From assembly GCF_013283795.1 (NCBI RefSeq), contig NZ_JABSOD010000003.1, positions 186,001-250,000 on the forward strand: 64,000 bases of DNA, written 5' to 3'. The number at the start of each line of letters is the position of its first letter. The stretch's first letter is position 1. The DNA comes from Rheinheimera lutimaris. Lineage in GTDB: Bacteria > Pseudomonadota > Gammaproteobacteria > Enterobacterales > Alteromonadaceae. The translations under genes were made by a program, and so were the position numbers. The notes under the pieces are model-generated. The model did not search any database. It saw only the letters and a list, made by a program, of their open reading frames with translations, and was not told the DNA's origin. Positions 60,616-64,000 of this stretch are shown here, piece after piece.

Positions 60616-60894
60616 ATGGATACGATAAATCAACTTTTTACCGCCTTCAGCAGTGCCTGGCAACAAGCTGATGTACTGTTTTTAGTTGGCTTTGGTCTGT
60701 TTTTTTTAGCGGTGTGGTTTTTGCCCAGCTTGCTGGCACTGGCGTTTAACCGTCAGCACCTGGGCAAAATTGCACTGCTTAATATACCGGCCGGTTTTTC
60801 CTGGATTGCCTGGCTGGCGTTGCTGGTGTGGGCCGTTACCGGCAAACTCAGCAATAGGCTGGCCGCTAAAGCGCGGTTAAAACCGGTGCTGTAA
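60616..60894 (+). CDS. Superinfection-immunity-like small membrane protein
   Basis: This 92-residue protein has two to three hydrophobic segments and the pattern FLPSLLALAFNRQHLGKIALLNIPAGFSWIAWLALLVWAVTGK, which matches Imm_superinfect proteins (named for phage T4 Imm). Such proteins are widespread in bacterial chromosomes without phage. It follows the 51-residue gene by three bases and has a similar N-terminal helix. No phage genes are near, so the name describes the fold, not a proven role. Confidence 0.75.
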   Translation: MDTINQLFTAFSSAWQQADVLFLVGFGLFFLAVWFLPSLLALAFNRQHLGKIALLNIPAGFSWIAWLALLVWAVTGKLSNRLAAKARLKPVL

Positions 60895-60908
60895 TGGCCA
60901 GTGGTAAA

Positions 60909-61988
60909 CTATAACGCGACACTATCACCTTCGTTTAAAATCAGCAGCGGCACCTGGCTATCCAGTTGCTGCTGCATATGTAACAACCGCAGTAACGGCG
61001 AGTGTGAGCTGATATCACCCATCTGCCAGCTGGCATTGCCGTAGCCCCAGGGGATCATCACTTTACAGCTCAGCTCTGCTGCGGCAACCAGCGCGTCTTC
61101 CGGTGTAGTATGCACATAGCGGTACCAGGCGCCGTCTTTTTCATGGTGATAAGAGGCTATCGGCAACAGGCAGATATCAATATCGCCATAACGTTGCTGA
61201 ATATCCTTAAAATGGTTGGAATAGCCGGTATCACCGGCGAAAAACAGCGTTTTTCCGCCATGCTCCAGCAACCAGCCACCCCACATTGCCTGGTTATGAT
61301 CATTAAATAGCTTACGGCTATTAAAATGGTGTGCCGGCATCAAGTGGATATTCAGCTCGTTTTGTTGGCTATGGCTGTACCAGGCTTGTTCAACAATGTT
61401 GTAACCTCCCTTGGGCATATAAGCCGCCATACCCAGTGGCAGATAATAGGTGGCGCCGGTACCAATTTGCGCAATACTGGCATGGCTGAAATGGTCGTAA
61501 TGCAGATGGGAATACAGCACGGCATCGGTAGCCGCCAATTGCTCTGTGCTTAGTTTAGGTGTGTAGGGTCGTTTAATAATGCCGGCCAGATGCTGCGCCC
61601 AGCTTACCGGCCAGTCAAACTGGCCGAATACCGGGTCAAACAGCAGTTGCTGGCCATCGGGCGTATTCACTAAGAAACTGGCATGGCCCAGCCACTGCAA
61701 GCTAAAACCACTGTCCAGCGCAGGGGCCAGCTGTGGCCCGGTATATTGACAATCTTGCGCCGGGGCCTTGCAGGCCACAGCAGGATGCGCCGGATAACAG
61801 TCACCGTCACAGGTTACCGGGTAGTCGGGGTAGCCCTTCTGCGGACGGTACAAATTACGGTACATACCCTGGTTCTCGCCTTCGGTTACCTGCTCTATCA
61901 CCGCCTGCCCGCCAATCTGTTGTTGTACGCTATTGGGTGTGCTGCAAGCGCTGAGCAACAGGCCCGCCGAAACCATACTTAGTTTCAT
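60909..61988 (-). CDS. Metallo-beta-lactamase-fold lipoprotein hydrolase
   Basis: This 359-residue lipoprotein (lipobox LLSAC, Cys15) has a metallo-beta-lactamase fold: the zinc motif H-x-H-x-D-H in YSHLHYDHF, the preceding LQWLGHASFLV, then MPAHHFNSR, FFAGDTGYS and the late ASYHHEKDGA. This is the layout of UlaG/NAPE-PLD-like hydrolases. The paired Cys in CDGDCYPAHPAVACKAPAQDC may form disulphides. AAGGA precedes the ATG at 61988. Substrate unknown; it could be a phosphodiester lipid or lactone. Confidence 0.82.
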   Translation of the reverse strand: MKLSMVSAGLLLSACSTPNSVQQQIGGQAVIEQVTEGENQGMYRNLYRPQKGYPDYPVTCDGDCYPAHPAVACKAPAQDCQYTGPQLAPALDSGFSLQWLGHASFLVNTPDGQQLLFDPVFGQFDWPVSWAQHLAGIIKRPYTPKLSTEQLAATDAVLYSHLHYDHFSHASIAQIGTGATYYLPLGMAAYMPKGGYNIVEQAWYSHSQQNELNIHLMPAHHFNSRKLFNDHNQAMWGGWLLEHGGKTLFFAGDTGYSNHFKDIQQRYGDIDICLLPIASYHHEKDGAWYRYVHTTPEDALVAAAELSCKVMIPWGYGNASWQMGDISSHSPLLRLLHMQQQLDSQVPLLILNEGDSVAL

Positions 61989-62099
61989 TAACAATCCTTT
62001 ATTTATCATTACTGCGTTCACTATTGTTGTCTTAATACCATGGCTGGTTTGCGGATAGAGGGCTTTGTTACAGCTGTACGAAGCACAGTTAGAATACGT

Positions 62100-62118
62100 G
62101 CCGGGTGAAGCACCCGGC
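62100..62118. other. Hairpin upstream of the metallo-hydrolase gene
   Basis: GCCGGGTG pairs with CACCCGGC around AAG. It lacks a T-run on either side and lies 15 bases from the second hairpin at 62133-62153. Confidence 0.45.
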
Positions 62119-62132
62119 AGTTGTTTCCGTAT

Positions 62133-62153
62133 CCGTTTTACACAGTAAAACGG
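62133..62153 (-). terminator. Probable terminator after the KfrA-like gene
   Basis: CCGTTTTAC pairs perfectly with GTAAAACGG around three bases, 9 bases after the KfrA-like stop codon. No long T-run follows, so the hairpin may work together with the one at 62100-62118. Confidence 0.5.
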
Positions 62154-62162
62154 GTTGTTTGA

Positions 62163-63935
62163 TTAGGCATCAGTAGCTTTACTGAGTTTTTTCTCCAGCT
62201 TCTCGATTTTTTCCTGCGCTTGTTCACGGTAACGGGTTAAGCGCTCAATAGTTGCAGCGGCGTTATCTTTAACAAAGCTAACTTGTTGCTCCAACTGATT
62301 TTTTTGCTTCGTCAGCTTATCCTGATCCATTTGCATATCGTGCATCTTATCGCGCTGCTGCTGCAACTCTTCGCGCAGCTGTTTAATGGTTTCGCGTTGC
62401 TCAGCCTGATGGTTAGCGGTAATAGCGCTTTGTTCTTTTAACATGGCGTTATTCGACTTTAATTGTGCCAGGGCGGCATGGATATCAGCTTCATCAGCTT
62501 CGTCGCTGACTTGTGCTTTTTGCATTGCGTCCAACTGTTCCTGCACTTTTAATGCGGCATCACGTTGTTCTGCAGCTTCGCGCTTTGCTGTTTCACGCTC
62601 TTTTTGCAGCGCCGATATTTGTTTCTCATACTCATCCAGTTGCTGTTGCAGCTTTTCCTGCTCAGCTGCTATATCCGCAGCCGGTGCTTGTTGCGACTGA
62701 ATACCGTCAACAGCGTCTTGCTGTGCTTGTTCTAACTGTGCCAAGGCAGTGTCGCGTTCCTGCACCAGGGCTTCCGTGCGTTTTTGCAGCTCGGCCAACT
62801 GCGCCAACGCGGCATCGCGCTCTTCCAGCAAAGCGCTGTGCTGATCTGCCATACCGGCTTGGTCGGCAATAACATTGCCCTGCGCATTGGATGACTTTTG
62901 CAGTTGATCCAGTTGCGCCTGCAAACGTTTGGTTAGCGCAACCGCCTGAGTTTCGGTTTTGGTGGCTTGCTGTAGTTTACTTTCAAACTCATCCAACATG
63001 GCCTGCAATTCAGTAACGTCGTGATCGCGTGTTTGCAGATCCTGTAACGCCTGCTGACTGGTTTTTTGTGCAGCTTCCAGCTCAGCTTTTACTTTAGCTT
63101 CCGCTTGTTGCAGTGTTTTTATTTGTTGCTCTGCTTGCTCGGCTACTTTTATTTTATTTTGCAGCGGTTCAAGCTCTTGCTCAGCTGCGGCCAGCTCGGT
63201 TTGCAATTTCTGCAGCTTTTGCTGGTTTAGCTGTTGCTCGTTTTGCAGTTGTTCTTCCAGCTCATCCTGCGCTTGCTGCAGGCTGATCACTTTAAGCTGA
63301 ATATCCTCTGCGGCTTTTTGTGCTTGTGCCGTTTCTTGTCGCGCTTGCTTCAGTTCAGCTTGCAATGCAGTCAGGGCTTGTTGATTGCTTTGCAGTTCTT
63401 GCTCTGCTTTTGCTAAGGCTTTTTGTTGCTCATCCAGCTGTTTTTTCGCGCTGTCCAATTCTTGTTGTTGGCTTTGGCTCAGTTTAACGGCATGGTCACG
63501 TTCTTCATTCAACGCGGCGTACTTTTCCGCCTGGGTTGACAGTTGCTGCTGTTGTTGCTGCAAGCTGTTTTCCAACTCGGCTTTTCGTTGTTCTAATTGC
63601 TCTGCTTGCTGTTGCAACTCACGATTGTGTTCGGCTGCCAGTACTTCAGCCTGCATAGCTTGTTGCAGTTGCTGATTCAGTTGGTCGGTGAGTTTCTTGG
63701 CATATTGTTCAGATTCACGCTGAAAAGCATTGATAAAGTCGGTACTAAACATACTGTCTGTTGGGGCTTCAGCGGGCGCTGGTGTGCGGTTCGCTTGCTC
63801 ATTACGCCATTTCTGATAATGCACGACCAAACTGGCCTGGGCGCCCGGCACCTGAGAAATTAAATAATCTAATGAAACGGGTTTGCCTGTTTTATGCAGT
63901 TCATCACAGATTTTCTTAACTTCACTATATTGCAT
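62163..63935 (-). CDS. KfrA-like DNA-binding coiled-coil protein
   Basis: This 590-residue protein has an N-terminal KfrA-type DNA-binding domain (about 1-60: SEVKKICDELHKTGKPVSLDYLI, VHYQKWRNE) followed by an almost unbroken Gln- and Glu-rich coiled coil to the end, with heptad-like repeats and a Lys-rich tail. KfrA proteins of plasmids bind DNA and form filaments that help partition; chromosomal relatives are of unknown role. No plasmid replication genes are visible. It may be a DNA-organising or regulatory protein. Very long Gln/Ala repeats make exact domain limits uncertain. Confidence 0.75.
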   Translation of the reverse strand: MQYSEVKKICDELHKTGKPVSLDYLISQVPGAQASLVVHYQKWRNEQANRTPAPAEAPTDSMFSTDFINAFQRESEQYAKKLTDQLNQQLQQAMQAEVLAAEHNRELQQQAEQLEQRKAELENSLQQQQQQLSTQAEKYAALNEERDHAVKLSQSQQQELDSAKKQLDEQQKALAKAEQELQSNQQALTALQAELKQARQETAQAQKAAEDIQLKVISLQQAQDELEEQLQNEQQLNQQKLQKLQTELAAAEQELEPLQNKIKVAEQAEQQIKTLQQAEAKVKAELEAAQKTSQQALQDLQTRDHDVTELQAMLDEFESKLQQATKTETQAVALTKRLQAQLDQLQKSSNAQGNVIADQAGMADQHSALLEERDAALAQLAELQKRTEALVQERDTALAQLEQAQQDAVDGIQSQQAPAADIAAEQEKLQQQLDEYEKQISALQKERETAKREAAEQRDAALKVQEQLDAMQKAQVSDEADEADIHAALAQLKSNNAMLKEQSAITANHQAEQRETIKQLREELQQQRDKMHDMQMDQDKLTKQKNQLEQQVSFVKDNAAATIERLTRYREQAQEKIEKLEKKLSKATDA

Positions 63936-64000
63936 GGTTTATTTATCCAACTGAACTGAATGGAAGTACAAAAAAAATACCGCTTTGTTATTGGCAACAT

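Noticed and set aside
60457-63935. Prophage or plasmid region, because of superinfection-immunity-like and KfrA-like genes
   Set aside because: Neither has accompanying phage or plasmid genes, and both families occur widely in chromosomes.
1-64000. CRISPR arrays, rRNA and tRNA genes, insertion sequences, riboswitches
   Set aside because: No spaced repeats, tRNA-like cloverleaf, transposase or recognised riboswitch was seen on reading both strands; small RNAs could be missed without a computational search.

Overview
The window is 64 kb of a gammaproteobacterial chromosome. Gene content and protein style (many TonB-dependent receptors, GPH and GluP-type sugar carriers, a SapC/tryptophan-halogenase locus, Gln- and Ala-rich proteins) suggest the Rheinheimera/Arsukibacterium/Alishewanella group; that assignment is an inference from gene content. 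I see no rRNA, tRNA, CRISPR array or insertion sequence.

Layout. (1) 1-2090: a decayed region with a truncated AA10 lytic polysaccharide monooxygenase and two overlapping membrane-protein genes. (2) 2091-18972: a beta-glucoside utilisation locus. A minus-strand series runs from a large TonB-dependent receptor through two tryptophan-halogenase-like flavoproteins, SapC, a cupin/JmjC-like oxygenase, a DUF6445-type oxygenase, a GH1 beta-glucosidase and a GPH symporter to a LacI repressor. Divergent from it are an exported GH3 glucosidase lipoprotein and a GluP/FucP-type importer. Three near-identical LacI-type palindromes tie the locus together. (3) 19092-28466: an aldehyde dehydrogenase/TetR operon with two phased operators, an aldo/keto reductase, a CadC-like regulator divergent from a two-domain hydrolase lipoprotein, a dGTPase and a HAD phosphatase. 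(4) 28611-31733: an AT-richer, tightly coupled three-gene cassette (HEPN-like protein, ParA/MinD-like ATPase, P-loop ATPase). It looks like an acquired conflict or defence module and is the best candidate for an undescribed system. (5) 31913-36391: a DesK/DesR-like two-component system divergent from an alpha/beta hydrolase and an ABC-2 exporter. (6) 36464-54155: metal-uptake genes (three TonB-dependent receptors, two PepSY membrane proteins, one OmpR-type two-component system) with four Fur-like boxes and one Zur-like palindrome. Interspersed are a DUF1624 membrane acyltransferase, a DUF2235-PilZ fusion, a CsgG-like lipoprotein and an HTH-TM-TPR regulator. (7) 54200-64000: a short-chain fatty acid transporter, glycerate kinase, a GH16 glucanase lipoprotein with its own LacI-type operator, an anion permease, an ECF sigma factor with a membrane partner, two small membrane proteins, a metallo-beta-lactamase-fold lipoprotein and a KfrA-like coiled-coil protein.

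How it fits together: the cell probably cleaves beta-glucans outside (GH16, GH3), takes up oligosaccharides through the receptor and inner-membrane carriers, and finishes hydrolysis in the cytoplasm (GH1). Iron supply is handled by the Fur-controlled receptors. The halogenase/SapC/oxygenase genes sit inside the sugar locus but their substrate is unknown.
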